From positions 1 to 64,000 of the forward strand of contig CAZCJU010000003.1 in the NCBI GenBank assembly GCA_964498965.1: 64,000 bases of DNA, given 5' to 3'. The position numbers were made by a program, and so were the translations under genes. The notes beneath the pieces were generated by a model. That model saw nothing but the letters and a program-made list of their open reading frames with translations. It made no database searches and was not told the origin of the DNA. Of this stretch, positions 51,472 through 59,830 are shown one piece after another. How positions within the stretch are numbered: position 1 is the first letter of the stretch; each line of letters starts with the position of its first letter. This stretch comes from CAZCJU01 sp964498965. Lineage in GTDB: Bacteria > Bacillota > Clostridia > Oscillospirales > CAG-272.

Positions 51472-52818
51472 TTATTTCGCAAAAAGCTTTTTCTTTTTGC
51501 CGTAAATCGCCGTTCCTACCAAAGCACCGCCGCTGACAAAGAAAAGTGTGATCCAAAGTGCCGTGCGGCTGTTGTCGCCGGTCTGCGGAGGAATTACCTC
51601 GGGAGCTTTTCCGACTACCGTATCGGCAAGAGCGATTTCGTTTTCGCCGTTTGCATCGGCAAAATATTTACCGCATTCCTCGCAGTGCCAATATTCGATA
51701 TTGCCTTCGGTTTCGACGGTTGCCGCTTTTGCTTCGGTGTGCTTCAGCGTGGTGTGGTTATCGGCATTTACTTCGCCGTATTCCTCGTCGCAGTATTCAC
51801 ACTTTGCTTTATGCGTGCAATCGGCTGTACCGCCTGTGTGAACGCATACATATCCGCATTCCGTGCAAACGCCGTCTTCCCACTCGTGTTTTTCGAGAGC
51901 AACCTCTACCGCACCGCAGCATTTACGCTTTTGTTCGTGCTGTGTTTCGTTCTTTGTTGTCCACTCTTTTTCATCGGTGTGCTTATTTGCGTTCACCTCG
52001 CCGTATTCCTCGCCGCAGACTTCGCATTTCGCCTTGTGCGTGCAGTCGGCTGTACCGCCCGTATGTCCGTAGTTTACGGTAACGGTAATCTCGGTAGTAT
52101 TACCTGCCTTGTCTGTAACAACAACGGTCTGTGTACCCTCAGCAGGCAACAGGGTGAACTGTCCGTTTGTAAGCGTAACGGGATTGCCGTTTACCGTCAC
52201 GCTTGCAATACCGTCATCATCCGAAGCTGTTACAATCTGTGCCGAGCAGTAGGTTTTACCGTCCGTAAGACCGCTGATCACAGGCCGGTCCGTAACCGTC
52301 AAGGTTACGCCGTCATAGTACCCGAATTTCGATGTTGTGAAGGTGTAATGCATTCCGGCTTTGAATTCAAAATCATCTGCACGGCCGACGTCATCACCGT
52401 TTATAGAGGCAATCCATATCGAATCTCCCGGTGTCGGATTGGTAATGCAGAAATCATAGATGCCCGCCGGAATCTCAATAGTCTGCGAACTGCCGTAACG
52501 TACGACTGCCTCCGTATCGCGCGTCCAACCGGCATCTGCGGGAATCTTGTAATCAAAGGCGGAATATACCTCCTCGGTGGAGTCTTTGCGCATGGCAAGT
52601 GCGCCTATGCTGCCAAAACGGATGCCGTAGGCGGTTGCGGTGGAATCCAGCAGCATCTGGTAGCCGGAGTCATCGCCCCAGTCGCACTGACTGACGAGCG
52701 TAACGGTGGCGTATCCTTCTGTTGCCGTAGTTGTCGCCGTTGTCGTAATCGGTGTCAGCGGCAGAAGCGAAAGCACCATACACAAAACAAGTACTGTGTT
52801 TTGAATTCGTTTTTTCAT
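51472..52818 (-). CDS. DUF2436 wall-anchored surface protein with HxxGG/CxxC repeats
   Basis: 448 residues. Signal peptide (NTVLVLCMVLSLLPLTPIT). Residues about 35-170 are a DUF2436 (gingipain/cleaved-adhesin) domain: CDWGDDSGYQMLLDSTATAYG, YDFCITNPTPGDSIWIAS, GRADDFEFKAGMHYTFT. An Ig-like repeat follows (ASVTVNGNPVTLTNGQFTLL). Then two copies of HTGGTADCTHKAKCExCxEEYGEVNA with intervening CCGAVEVALEKHEW and CTECG pairs. The end, PPQTGDNS plus a helix and KKKKLF, is a sortase-type anchor in which the first motif residue is Pro. GGAGGT site before ATG. Its long leader contains two perfect palindromes. Confidence 0.85.
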   Translation of the reverse strand: MKKRIQNTVLVLCMVLSLLPLTPITTTATTTATEGYATVTLVSQCDWGDDSGYQMLLDSTATAYGIRFGSIGALAMRKDSTEEVYSAFDYKIPADAGWTRDTEAVVRYGSSQTIEIPAGIYDFCITNPTPGDSIWIASINGDDVGRADDFEFKAGMHYTFTTSKFGYYDGVTLTVTDRPVISGLTDGKTYCSAQIVTASDDDGIASVTVNGNPVTLTNGQFTLLPAEGTQTVVVTDKAGNTTEITVTVNYGHTGGTADCTHKAKCEVCGEEYGEVNANKHTDEKEWTTKNETQHEQKRKCCGAVEVALEKHEWEDGVCTECGYVCVHTGGTADCTHKAKCEYCDEEYGEVNADNHTTLKHTEAKAATVETEGNIEYWHCEECGKYFADANGENEIALADTVVGKAPEVIPPQTGDNSRTALWITLFFVSGGALVGTAIYGKKKKLFAK

Positions 52819-52892
52819 CAGACATAACCTCCAAATTAATATTTATGATTTCGTGCCGTATCCTACGGCTGATTTTCGGTTAATAAGATTGT

Positions 52893-52933
52893 TTAGTAGT
52901 ATGTGTAACATACTACTAAGGGGATATCCCCTT
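52893..52933. repeat. Two adjacent perfect palindromes in the DUF2436 gene leader
   Basis: TTAGTAGTATGT (52893-52904) and ACATACTACTAA (52908-52919) form a 12-bp perfect stem with a GTA loop; touching it, AAGGGGATATCCCCTT (52918-52933) is a perfect 16-bp palindrome. On the minus strand the second arm comes first and lies about 100 bp before the DUF2436 start. In the plus direction it ends in AAAATTTTT, a terminator-like tail. Confidence 0.8.
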
Positions 52934-53089
52934 AAAATTTTTCGTCTTATTCGGTCAGCGTATCCGAACGTGCCGTCGGGTCATACTCTTTCACTTGAAA
53001 ACCGTTTCGGAACGGTAAAATCCTTCGGCTCGATCTGCATCGATTCGTCTTCGACCGTGTTCCTCATTCGGAACATTTCGCATAAATCA

Positions 53090-53118
53090 AGTATAGCATA
53101 AAGTCATCGAAAACGCAA
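53090..53118 (-). promoter_or_regulatory. Candidate sigma-A promoter of the DUF2436 gene
   Basis: Minus strand TTGCGT (53118-53113), 17 bases, TATACT (53095-53090). The predicted leader to ATG 52818 is about 265 nt, includes the twin palindromes and a 31-codon frame starting MFRMRNTVEDES; that frame continues after one stop as GTFGYADRIRRK..., which looks like a gene remnant. Confidence 0.6.
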
Positions 53119-53266
53119 GAGCCTTTTCAATATGCCTCTGCGGAAAATGAAACTTTTTCGTGAACATCATTTTCGTTTTGAGTTTTGAAGCGAATGATTC
53201 GACGTAACGCTTTTTGTGATTTCGAGGCTTTGTCTTTCTGCGGTTTCAATCGATCCGGTCGCTCGC

Positions 53267-53306
53267 AAAATTAAAGGGAGAAGCCGCTTTTCACGCAGCT
53301 TCTCCC
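53267..53306 (-). terminator. Terminator after the PrsA-like lipoprotein gene
   Basis: GGGAGAAGC (53276-53284) pairs with GCTTCTCCC (53298-53306); reading the minus strand it ends in TTTAATTTT. Confidence 0.85.
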
Positions 53307-53330
53307 GCGGGAATTATTTATTTAATCGGC

Positions 53331-54869
53331 TTAAAATTCCATTGCCGTGAATTTGTCCTCTGAATATGTCGGCACGATCTTTTCCTGTGCGGCTTCGTAA
53401 ACCTCGCTGTAGTTATCGGAAAGCAACTGAGCCCTTGCCGAAGCAAGCGAACCTGTGTAGCCCTGTGCGTCGAAATACATTATGTGGTATCCGTAGTCTG
53501 TCTTTACTATGTCCGAATCTCCGACGCTTCTTGAGGTGTCGAAGCACCATTCGTCGAATTCCTCGACCATATCGCCCTCGTAGATACCGTCGTACAGACC
53601 GCCCATCATGGACGAGCCGCCGTCGGCGGAATAAAGCATGGCAAGCACCTTGAAATCGCCGACAGACGAGCCGCCGTCGGTGAATTTTTTATATATCGCC
53701 TCTGCTTTTTCCTTTGCCGTTTTGTCCGCTTCGTCCGTATCGTCGTCGGGAACTACGAGAATGTGACGCACGCTCACGGTCCTGCTCTCATCGCCGTACA
53801 TCGGTGCGACTATCATCATTACCGTGTATATCTGTTCTTCATCGTTGTGATCGTAGTATACATCGCCCGCTTTCCTCTCTGTGTCGAACATCCAGTCAAG
53901 CTCGTCGTAGCCCTCGCTGTAGCCCTGCCCCGTGACCAGCGTTCCCTCTACCGCTTCTTTCCTTTCTTCCTCGCTCAGATCGGCATAGTATAATTGCATT
54001 TTAGCCGTTAAAACGGCTTCGAACTCGGCATCGCTCTTGCATTCCTTAAGTGCCTTCGCCATGTCCTCCGCCTGAGCCGCGGTGAGCGTTATTTCCTCGT
54101 CGTCGTAGTCGTCATCGTCGTCGCCCTCGTCGGCTGCGTCGGTTTCGGCATCGGTTTCCGCATTTTCATCCGTTTCCGATACGTAGCTTACGGAGAAATA
54201 TCTGTAATCCGTAAGCGAATACAGCTTTTTGTTTTCGTTATATTGAGCGTTTATCTCGTCAAGTGTGAATTCATGTTCGAAAAGCTCCGCACAGGCATAT
54301 TTCATTGCGAGCATCTTGAGCTTTACGCATTCCTCTACCGTTTCCTTTGATACTTTGGAAGCGAATTTGCTCTCGTCGAAATCGTTCGCCAACCAGTCGG
54401 ATATGAGCTTTTCCTCGTTTTCCGTGAGAGTTTTTCCGTCGGCTACCGCACTCTCCGCAAGCACTAAATACTCATTCAGATACGAAGCCAAATATTCCGA
54501 GCAGTATTCGTACCACGTCGTGTCGGTCATTATGTACTGATCCTTGAGCGATTTTGTGTAGTCGACAAGCGTGCCGCCGTACAGCTCGATGTACTGTGCC
54601 GAGGTTCCCGCTATCTGATCGGCTATATCATACATGAAATATCTGACCATCTTGTCGTCTATCTTAAAATGCTCCGTTTCGTATATCAGTTCGCCGGAAT
54701 CCGGTACGGTAACGACTTCTCCCGTTGTGTCGGCACCGCTCATTCCGTCCGTGCCGGGTGTCGTGTCAACATCGACGACTTTGCAGGCGGAAAGTACCGT
54801 CGATATAAGTAAAACGACGACACACAGCACCGAAAAATGCTTCTTTTCGAATAATTTCATCATATTCAT
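53331..54869 (-). CDS. PrsA-like peptidyl-prolyl isomerase lipoprotein
   Basis: 512 residues. Signal peptide and lipobox LSAC at about residue 29. A helical trigger-factor-like domain (about 60-200) precedes a highly acidic insert (AETDAETDAADEGDDDDDYDDEE, about 240-265). The parvulin domain is canonical: VSVRHILVVPDD, then FKVLAMLYSADGGSSMMGGLYDGIYEGDMVEEFDEWCFD, and VKTDYGYHIMYF. Unlike the pair at 26232-28519 it keeps the glycine-rich loop, so it is the best candidate for an active extracytoplasmic foldase here. GAGGTCTG site directly before ATG; consensus promoter 50 bp upstream. Confidence 0.9.
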   Translation of the reverse strand: MNMMKLFEKKHFSVLCVVVLLISTVLSACKVVDVDTTPGTDGMSGADTTGEVVTVPDSGELIYETEHFKIDDKMVRYFMYDIADQIAGTSAQYIELYGGTLVDYTKSLKDQYIMTDTTWYEYCSEYLASYLNEYLVLAESAVADGKTLTENEEKLISDWLANDFDESKFASKVSKETVEECVKLKMLAMKYACAELFEHEFTLDEINAQYNENKKLYSLTDYRYFSVSYVSETDENAETDAETDAADEGDDDDDYDDEEITLTAAQAEDMAKALKECKSDAEFEAVLTAKMQLYYADLSEEERKEAVEGTLVTGQGYSEGYDELDWMFDTERKAGDVYYDHNDEEQIYTVMMIVAPMYGDESRTVSVRHILVVPDDDTDEADKTAKEKAEAIYKKFTDGGSSVGDFKVLAMLYSADGGSSMMGGLYDGIYEGDMVEEFDEWCFDTSRSVGDSDIVKTDYGYHIMYFDAQGYTGSLASARAQLLSDNYSEVYEAAQEKIVPTYSEDKFTAMEF

Positions 54870-54920
54870 CAGACCTCGCTTGAGTATAAATTCGCAACGA
54901 CATCACATCGTCCAAAGTCG

Positions 54921-54949
54921 AGTATATTCCGAATTATCGAATTTGTCAA
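54921..54949 (-). promoter_or_regulatory. Sigma-A promoter of the PrsA-like gene
   Basis: Minus strand TTGACA (54949-54944), 17 bases, TATACT (54926-54921). Beyond it, 54950-55289 contains no gene I can support; 55010-55060 has only a faint echo of the dispersed repeat (AAGGCTTATGA, GGGAAAGCTTACGAGGAG). Confidence 0.82.
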
Positions 54950-55292
54950 CCGAAAATATGTAAATTATTCAGCACGACCGCCGCCGACATAAGCCGACAT
55001 AAATGATATGCCAAGGCTTATGAAGGGATAAGATGGGAAAGCTTACGAGGAGTAGTGATGAGAATGCTTGTATGAGAAGTCAAAGGGTCGAAGATTTGCG
55101 TGGGAACGGAAAGGTGGTCTGCGTAAGTGAGTAAAAACGGAAAAGTTTGCGAGGGTCGGATCAAAATTTACCGTATGTTCTCAAAATATTAATTAAATAT
55201 ATGTGGGTGGGGTTTACAAAACGGCGATTTTATGTTATCATATAGCAGCGTATCACATATTACAATGTCCCATATGCGATGTAAATTTCGGG

Positions 55293-55340
55293 CGAACAAA
55301 TATTCGGTCGTCCGAAAAAGCGGGGGCGAACAAATATTCG
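55293..55340. promoter_or_regulatory. Two identical LexA (SOS) boxes upstream of lexA
   Basis: CGAACAAATATTCG occurs at 55293-55306 and 55327-55340, each inside an identical GGGCGAACAAATATTCGGT. Centre spacing is 34 bp, about three helical turns. The half sites CGAAC / ATTCG fit the Firmicute box CGAACnnnnGTTCG. Confidence 0.82.
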
Positions 55341-55400
55341 GTATTGCGTGATCAGGGTCATTTAACCGAAAATACGAACGGCAAAAAAAGGGGCAACAAG

Positions 55401-55991
55401 ATGGAGAAGCTTACATCTACGGAACGCGAAATATACGATTACATATTCAAATCGATAGAGAGCGAGGGTTACTCGCCGTCGGTGCGGGATATAAAATCGG
55501 CATTAAACATAGGAAGCACCTCGACGGTGCATGTATATTTACAGCGACTTGAGGACAAGGGCTACATACGTAAGGAACATGGAAAAAGCAGGACGTTGCG
55601 TATAGGGGGCGTTTCCGACGGAGGCATACCGATAATAGGACGCATAGCGGCGGGTTCACCCGTATTTGCCGAAGAAAATTTCGACGGTTATCTTGAATTT
55701 TCGCTTCCGCCGAAGTACCGCAACAACGAGGTATTCGCACTCAAGGTCGAGGGAGAGAGCATGATAGAAGCGGGAATATTCAACGGCGATCTTATAGTGG
55801 TTGACATGACGCCGTATGCGGAAAACGGTGACATAGTCGTAGCACTCATAAACGACGAGGCGACGGTAAAAACGTTTTATAAAGAGAACGGGCATTTTCG
55901 GCTTCAGCCGGAAAACAGTTCGATGGCACCCATAATCGTAAAGGACGTTGCCGTTCTCGGCAAGGTCATAGCCTCTGTAAGGTACTATTGA
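55401..55991 (+). CDS. lexA: LexA repressor
   Basis: 196 residues from ATG 55401. The winged helix occupies residues 1-70 (EREIYDYIFKSIESEGYSPSVRDIKSALNIGSTSTVHVYLQRLEDKGYI). Cleavage site Ala84-Gly85 in RIAAGSPVFA, catalytic Ser120 in VEGESMIEAGI and Lys157 in EATVKTF are intact, so RecA-triggered self-cleavage is expected. Two identical operators upstream imply tight autoregulation. The longer open frame upstream would run through the operators and is rejected. The ribosome site is weak (AAAAGGGGCAACAAG). Confidence 0.97.
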   Translation: MEKLTSTEREIYDYIFKSIESEGYSPSVRDIKSALNIGSTSTVHVYLQRLEDKGYIRKEHGKSRTLRIGGVSDGGIPIIGRIAAGSPVFAEENFDGYLEFSLPPKYRNNEVFALKVEGESMIEAGIFNGDLIVVDMTPYAENGDIVVALINDEATVKTFYKENGHFRLQPENSSMAPIIVKDVAVLGKVIASVRYY

Positions 55992-56019
55992 GCATCGGTT
56001 TCGGAGGACACGCAAGCAC

Positions 56020-58470
56020 ATGAAAAACAATAACATAACGATAACGATATACTGGCCGCCGACGGAGGAGTACATCAACGACGAGCAATACGGATATTTA
56101 GCCGAGGCGGGAATAGATCACATACTCGGAGCAGGCGAGGAAACGCTTCACACGCCCGAAAATCAGGAGAAGATGATCCGGCTTTGCGAAAAGCACGGCA
56201 TGACGATGACGGTACACGACGGCTCGTTCGGGCCGTCGCTCATCGGCAAAAACGCAGATGAGATAAAGGCGGCGGTAAGAAAATACGTTTCGTTCCCGTC
56301 GGTAGACGGTTTTTATTTACAAGACGAGCCGTTAAATCCGAACGTATACATAAAGGCGGCGAAGGCGATAAAGGAAGAAGCACCCGACAAGACGCTTCAT
56401 CTCAATTTTTTCCCGTACGTCGCATATCCGGACAAAAAGACATACGAAAAGCAGATGCGCGACTGGTGTGCGTTATGTCACGCAAACGGCTTCGATGTTG
56501 ATTTTCTGACATACGATATGTACCCGTTCGGTTTTGAAAAAGGTCACATGAACAGGGAGGCGTATTACGAAAATCTCGATATTTGCCGTCGTGTGGGGCT
56601 TGATCACGGCGTAAAAACGGGAATATATCTGCAAAGTGTAAGTCTTATAGGCGGCTATCCCGCCCCGGACGCATACAGGCTCGAATATTCGGCGAATCTA
56701 GCACTCGCATACGGTTTCAAGTGGCTTTCGTATTTCACGTACTTCACGCCCGTAAACCGTCCGAACGAGAGCTTTGCCGACGGCATAATGACGCACGACG
56801 GCAAAAAAACGCCTTTATACGATACGGTAAAGCGGCTCAACGAAAGAATACATATGTTAGGCGAGCATATCGGCGACTGTGACTGCTTGTGGGTATACGG
56901 CAACGGCACATCATGGGGCAGGGCAAGCATACCCGAAACGCTTTTCGTTCAGCCGTGCGACAAGCTCAGCTACACGTTATCGTTTCTTTCCGGCAAACGA
57001 GGCTCGTACCTTATGGTCGTAAACGACAATTTTCTGAGCAAATGCAAGCTCAAGCTGAAATTCGACAAAAGGATAAAGGATTTGAGCTATTTAAGCTCGA
57101 ACGGCGGCTTCAAGCCTTTAAAGCTTCATCGTCAGACAGCCGAAATACGGCTTGCTCCGGGCGGATGTTGTCTTATTTCGCTGCCGGAGGGAGAATACGA
57201 TGTTCCCGAGGCGATCGAAGAGAACGAAAACAAGGCACGCTCCGCTTTGATATATGCGACAAGCTCGCTCGGCTCGAACGGATATTACATTTCCTCGTTA
57301 AACGACGGGGTGAGAGCGGCTCGTGACGGTGACGGCGGCTGGCGAAGCACGTCCGACGAATGTTGCGACATAATAATCGACCTTAAAACGGTAAAAAAAT
57401 TCGACCGTATCGACCTATATCGGAGCAACGCTTTGTTTTTCCCGAGAAATTTCGCCGTTTCCGTATCGACGGACGGCAAGAGCTACGACATTATCGGCTC
57501 GTGTGGCGGTTACGAGATCGGCAGCCGCAGTGTTTGCACGGTGCAGTTTGACGAGGCGGAAGCAAGGTACATAAAGCTGTCGATAGTCAAGCAGGTTTCG
57601 TCGCTGAGGCAGATAGAGGTATATCACGATCCCGACGGGGCGATCAAGGCTCAAAGTTCATACGAGCTGTACGGTGAAAAAGGTGTCACGGAGTACTCGA
57701 AAGGCGAAAACATCGCATTGGGCAAGCCCGTTTACGCTTCTTCGCAGACCTCGAAAGACTATCTGCAATGGGGTTGGAACGTGAGTTATCTCACCGACGG
57801 CACTGCGGAAAACGGCTTTTCGTCCGAGCCTAAAAGGAATTTCAAGCCGAACAGCGAGGAATTTGCCATAATAGATCTGGGTGACAAATTCAAGATAGAC
57901 CGTGTGGACATCACCGCAAAGGGTCTTTATCCGAGGGATTATTCCGTCCTCGTATCGACCGACGGCGGAGCATGGCGAGAATTTGTAGCAATAGAGGGAA
58001 TGAAGCCCGTACCCGAGGGCATGACCGTGGAGCATACGTCGAAAAGCGTGCTTACGGCACGGTACGTCATGATAAAAGGCACATATTTACGGGGAAACGA
58101 CACGGACGGTTGTATGTTGCAGCTCGGTGAGGTCGAGGTATACGGCTCACCCGTATGCGACACGACGGAGCTGAAAAAAGCGTTATCGATATACGAATCG
58201 CACGGCGGAGATATTTCCTCGTCCATATATACCGAGCCGCTGACGCTGGAGGAACGGGGAGAGCTTACGCAGAGCGGAGCGGAACGTTACACACGACTTT
58301 TGCTCGATGCGGTAGACCCGGACGGTACGCTTTCGCTTGACGGCGAGGCAGCGGAGCTTAAGCGGGGAAAGCACGTATCGAAAAAGGCCGTCGGCATTGC
58401 GGCGGCGGGTGCGGCGGCACTTGCGGCGGCGGCTATCGGAGCTATAATCTACAAAAAGAAGAAGAAATAA
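56020..58470 (+). CDS. Glycosidase-like TIM barrel with two F5/8-type C domains and a C-terminal membrane anchor
   Basis: 816 residues. The first 300 look like a (beta/alpha)8 hydrolase: TITIYWPPTEEYINDEQYGYLAEAGIDHILG, MTVHDGSFG, VDGFYLQDEPLNP with Glu103 as candidate acid, LTYDMYPFG. Residues about 415-540 and 570-700 are discoidin/CBM32-like sandwiches (IIDLKTVKKFDRIDLYRSNAL and IIDLGDKFKIDRVDITAKGLYP). A C-terminal helix (AVGIAAAGAAALAAAAIGAIIY) ends in KKKKK. No signal peptide is visible at the first residues, which is odd for a carbohydrate-binding protein. The exact hydrolase family is not recognised. It starts 28 bp after lexA. Confidence 0.75.
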   Translation: MKNNNITITIYWPPTEEYINDEQYGYLAEAGIDHILGAGEETLHTPENQEKMIRLCEKHGMTMTVHDGSFGPSLIGKNADEIKAAVRKYVSFPSVDGFYLQDEPLNPNVYIKAAKAIKEEAPDKTLHLNFFPYVAYPDKKTYEKQMRDWCALCHANGFDVDFLTYDMYPFGFEKGHMNREAYYENLDICRRVGLDHGVKTGIYLQSVSLIGGYPAPDAYRLEYSANLALAYGFKWLSYFTYFTPVNRPNESFADGIMTHDGKKTPLYDTVKRLNERIHMLGEHIGDCDCLWVYGNGTSWGRASIPETLFVQPCDKLSYTLSFLSGKRGSYLMVVNDNFLSKCKLKLKFDKRIKDLSYLSSNGGFKPLKLHRQTAEIRLAPGGCCLISLPEGEYDVPEAIEENENKARSALIYATSSLGSNGYYISSLNDGVRAARDGDGGWRSTSDECCDIIIDLKTVKKFDRIDLYRSNALFFPRNFAVSVSTDGKSYDIIGSCGGYEIGSRSVCTVQFDEAEARYIKLSIVKQVSSLRQIEVYHDPDGAIKAQSSYELYGEKGVTEYSKGENIALGKPVYASSQTSKDYLQWGWNVSYLTDGTAENGFSSEPKRNFKPNSEEFAIIDLGDKFKIDRVDITAKGLYPRDYSVLVSTDGGAWREFVAIEGMKPVPEGMTVEHTSKSVLTARYVMIKGTYLRGNDTDGCMLQLGEVEVYGSPVCDTTELKKALSIYESHGGDISSSIYTEPLTLEERGELTQSGAERYTRLLLDAVDPDGTLSLDGEAAELKRGKHVSKKAVGIAAAGAAALAAAAIGAIIYKKKKK

Positions 58471-58474
58471 ATCT

Positions 58475-59830
58475 ATGAATATAATCGTTATCGGAGCGGG
58501 CAAGGTCGGCTCCGAAATATGCGAGCATTTGGCAACGGAGGGACACGATGTCACCGCCGTTGACACGGAAAAGCGTGTGCTTGACGAACTGTCGGACAAG
58601 CTTGATATAATGACCGTTTGGGGCAACGGAGCGGAAATGTCGAAGCTCCGCCTTGCGGGAGCGGAGCGTGCGGAGCTGGTCATTGCCGTCACGGCGAGCG
58701 ACGAGCTTAATCTGCTCTGCTGTGCCTCGTCGAAGGCATTGGGAGCGAAGCACACCGCCGCACGTGTAAGGAGCCGCGAATATTCCGAAACGCTTTCCGT
58801 CATGAAAGAAACGCTCGGCTTGTCGCTGTCGATAAATCCCGAGCTTGCGGCGGCAAAGGAGATATCGAGAATGCTCCGCTTTCCATCCGCAACAAAGCTT
58901 GAAACGTTTTCGAGAGGTCGCGTGGAGCTTGCCGAATTTACCGTTTCGCCCGAAAGTCCGCTTTGCGACAAGTCGCTGATCGAGCTTAAGGGAGAAACAA
59001 AGCTCAGCTTCCTCGTTTGCGGCGTTGCACGTGGCAAGGACGTATTTATTCCCTCCGGCGATTTCGTTTTGCGTGCCGGCGACACGGTAAACGTGACCGT
59101 GTCCGACAGCGACGTTACGAAATTTTTCAAGCACGCCGGCATATACCGCAAGGGTGTGCGTGATATTATCATCGTCGGCGGCGGCAGGATAGCGTATTAT
59201 CTCGCCAAGCTGCTGGAAGAAACGAGGATCGACGTAAAAATAATCGAAAAAAACAAGGAACGATGCGATGTACTGTGTCGAGAGCTGAAAAACGCAACGA
59301 TAATAAACGGTGACGGCTCGAATCCCGAGCTGCTCGTCGAGGAAGGCATAGACACCGTGGACGGCTTCGTCGCTTTGACCGACATCGACGAGGAAAATGC
59401 GATAAATTCCATGTACGCTTCCTCGAGAGGTGTGCATAAAACCGTTACCAAGATAAATCAAATGGCGTATATCGACTTTTACCGACGTGCGGGGATAGAG
59501 AGCATAATTTCCCCGAAATACATAACCGCCGCCTTTATCCTGCGTTTCGTCCGTGCTATGTGCAATTCCGACGGAGCGGAAATGGAACGGTTGTATAAAA
59601 TAATGGATAACCGTGCGGAGGCACTCGAATTTTCGGTCACCGAATCCTCCGAGCTTACCGACGTGCCTTTGAAGGCTCTGCCGATCAAAAAAGACGTTAA
59701 GCTGGCGTGTATAGTAAGGGACGACAGGGTGATAACCCCGTCGGGCGGCGATATGATAAAAGTCGGAGATACGGTCGTCGTCGTGACCGCCGGAAGCAGC
59801 GTTCGCTCGTTAAAGGACATACTGAAATGA
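58475..59830 (+). CDS. trkA: Trk potassium uptake system NAD-binding protein TrkA
   Basis: 451 residues, two RCK repeats. The first nucleotide fold is MNIIVIGAGKVGSEICEHLATEGHDVTAVD, with its TrkA_C domain ending in GDTVNVTVS; the second starts DIIIVGGGRIAYYLAKLLEE and ends GDTVVVVTAGS. NAD(H) binding gates the TrkH pore. Length fits the tandem form. The ribosome site is weak, 4 bp after the glycosidase stop. The stop overlaps trkH by ATGA. Confidence 0.95.
   Translation: MNIIVIGAGKVGSEICEHLATEGHDVTAVDTEKRVLDELSDKLDIMTVWGNGAEMSKLRLAGAERAELVIAVTASDELNLLCCASSKALGAKHTAARVRSREYSETLSVMKETLGLSLSINPELAAAKEISRMLRFPSATKLETFSRGRVELAEFTVSPESPLCDKSLIELKGETKLSFLVCGVARGKDVFIPSGDFVLRAGDTVNVTVSDSDVTKFFKHAGIYRKGVRDIIIVGGGRIAYYLAKLLEETRIDVKIIEKNKERCDVLCRELKNATIINGDGSNPELLVEEGIDTVDGFVALTDIDEENAINSMYASSRGVHKTVTKINQMAYIDFYRRAGIESIISPKYITAAFILRFVRAMCNSDGAEMERLYKIMDNRAEALEFSVTESSELTDVPLKALPIKKDVKLACIVRDDRVITPSGGDMIKVGDTVVVVTAGSSVRSLKDILK

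Noticed and set aside
52853..53101. An 82-codon plus-strand frame upstream of the DUF2436 gene
   Set aside because: It runs through both perfect palindromes, has no ribosome site and no protein-like pattern; the region looks like leader or element remnant.
55203..55400. N-terminal extension of LexA
   Set aside because: The extra 66 codons run through both LexA operators and do not belong to the LexA fold.
58442..59461. A 339-codon minus-strand frame opposite trkA
   Set aside because: Antisense shadow of a well-supported trkA; no start signals or domains.
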